31,713 nucleotides of DNA from Lentimicrobiaceae bacterium (lineage in GTDB: Bacteria; Bacteroidota; Bacteroidia; Bacteroidales; WCHB1-69). Under the pieces are notes generated by a model. The model was not told the origin of the DNA. It saw only the letters and a program-made list of their open reading frames with translations, and ran no database searches. Below, piece after piece: positions 31,627 to 31,713 of the stretch. The stretch is taken from NCBI GenBank assembly GCA_009787485.1, contig WQWP01000005.1:1-31713 (forward strand), given 5' to 3'. Position numbers and translations under genes: made by a program. The stretch's first letter is position 1, and every line of letters begins with the position of its first letter.

Positions 31627-31713
31627 CTAATTGAATAACAATAACATACAATCACGTTCTTTGACATTTTGGTAGCCAGATTTATTAAGCAGTTGATTTA
31701 TAGGCGTTTTATC
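31627..31713 (-). CDS. C-terminal end of a protein, possibly an IS transposase (partial)
   Basis: The minus strand is open from the window edge to TAG at 31627-31629, giving 28 residues: DKTPINQLLNKSGYQNVKER then DCMLLLFN. The short tail ending in LLLFN and the nearby outward sequence GTGTCGCGTTTAATC (31613-31627) would suit the end of an IS4-type insertion sequence, but this is a guess from general appearance. Only the reading frame is directly seen. Confidence 0.3.
   Translation of the reverse strand, partial: DKTPINQLLNKSGYQNVKERDCMLLLFN

Overview
The window looks like a chromosomal segment of an anaerobic Bacteroidota bacterium, probably of Bacteroidales type. The signs are: secreted proteins of Bacteroidota kinds (delta-60 repeats, FISUMP-domain lipoproteins, a DUF5057 protein); an outer-membrane LptD of the phylum's length; promoters with the TTTG / TAnnTTTG form known from Bacteroides; starts preceded by A/T-rich leaders instead of clear Shine-Dalgarno sites; and a V/A-type ATPase plus indolepyruvate:ferredoxin oxidoreductase, which fit a fermentative life. 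No rRNA, tRNA or CRISPR array was recognised, and no gene-free stretch exceeds 300 bases (the largest, 1200-1488, holds only promoter-like sequence).

Layout. 1-3395: cell-surface proteins, namely a left-truncated delta-60 repeat protein (minus) and a tandem pair of FISUMP lipoproteins (plus). 3399-9455: envelope genes, lptD (minus) divergent from a three-gene unit of SPOR-tailed amidase, small membrane protein and PQQ-like propeller. 9439-10293: an accessory Bro-N (phage-antirepressor-like) gene. 10400-12547: tex. 12544-15144: a large secreted DUF5057 protein. 15197-22973: the V-type ATPase operon on the minus strand, order E - DUF2764 - A - B - D - I - K. 23119-24672: Ig-like lipoprotein and a GldA-like ABC ATPase. 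24748-25320: a lone iorB. 25440-26693: a FeoB-type membrane domain without its GTPase. 26803-27849: HTH-Fic protein. 27894-29414: AbgT-type transporter. 29597-31592: AAA/DUF4143 ATPase and a small membrane protein. 31627-31713: the tail of what may be a transposase.

The V-ATPase is the core system. Subunit K carries, at identical relative spacing, the Na+-binding side chains known from the Enterococcus hirae K ring, so sodium coupling is a reasonable inference. Its operon has tight junctions at E/DUF2764, DUF2764/A and D/I. The other three junctions (A/B, B/D, I/K) are filled with 7-bp tandem repeats that run into, and partly encode, the stop codon of the upstream gene. Similar 7-bp repeats sit inside the amidase gene, where unit loss or gain would shift frame and remove the SPOR domain.

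Other points of interest are a symmetric four-half-site operator in front of an HTH-Fic protein whose catalytic His is Gln, an in-frame palindromic insertion in the GTPase-less FeoB, a 26-bp-arm inverted repeat between convergent genes, and a perfect 25-bp palindrome inside the Bro-N gene. I found no clear multi-gene system that is wholly new; the best leads are the heptamer-bounded ATPase operon and the Fic operator.
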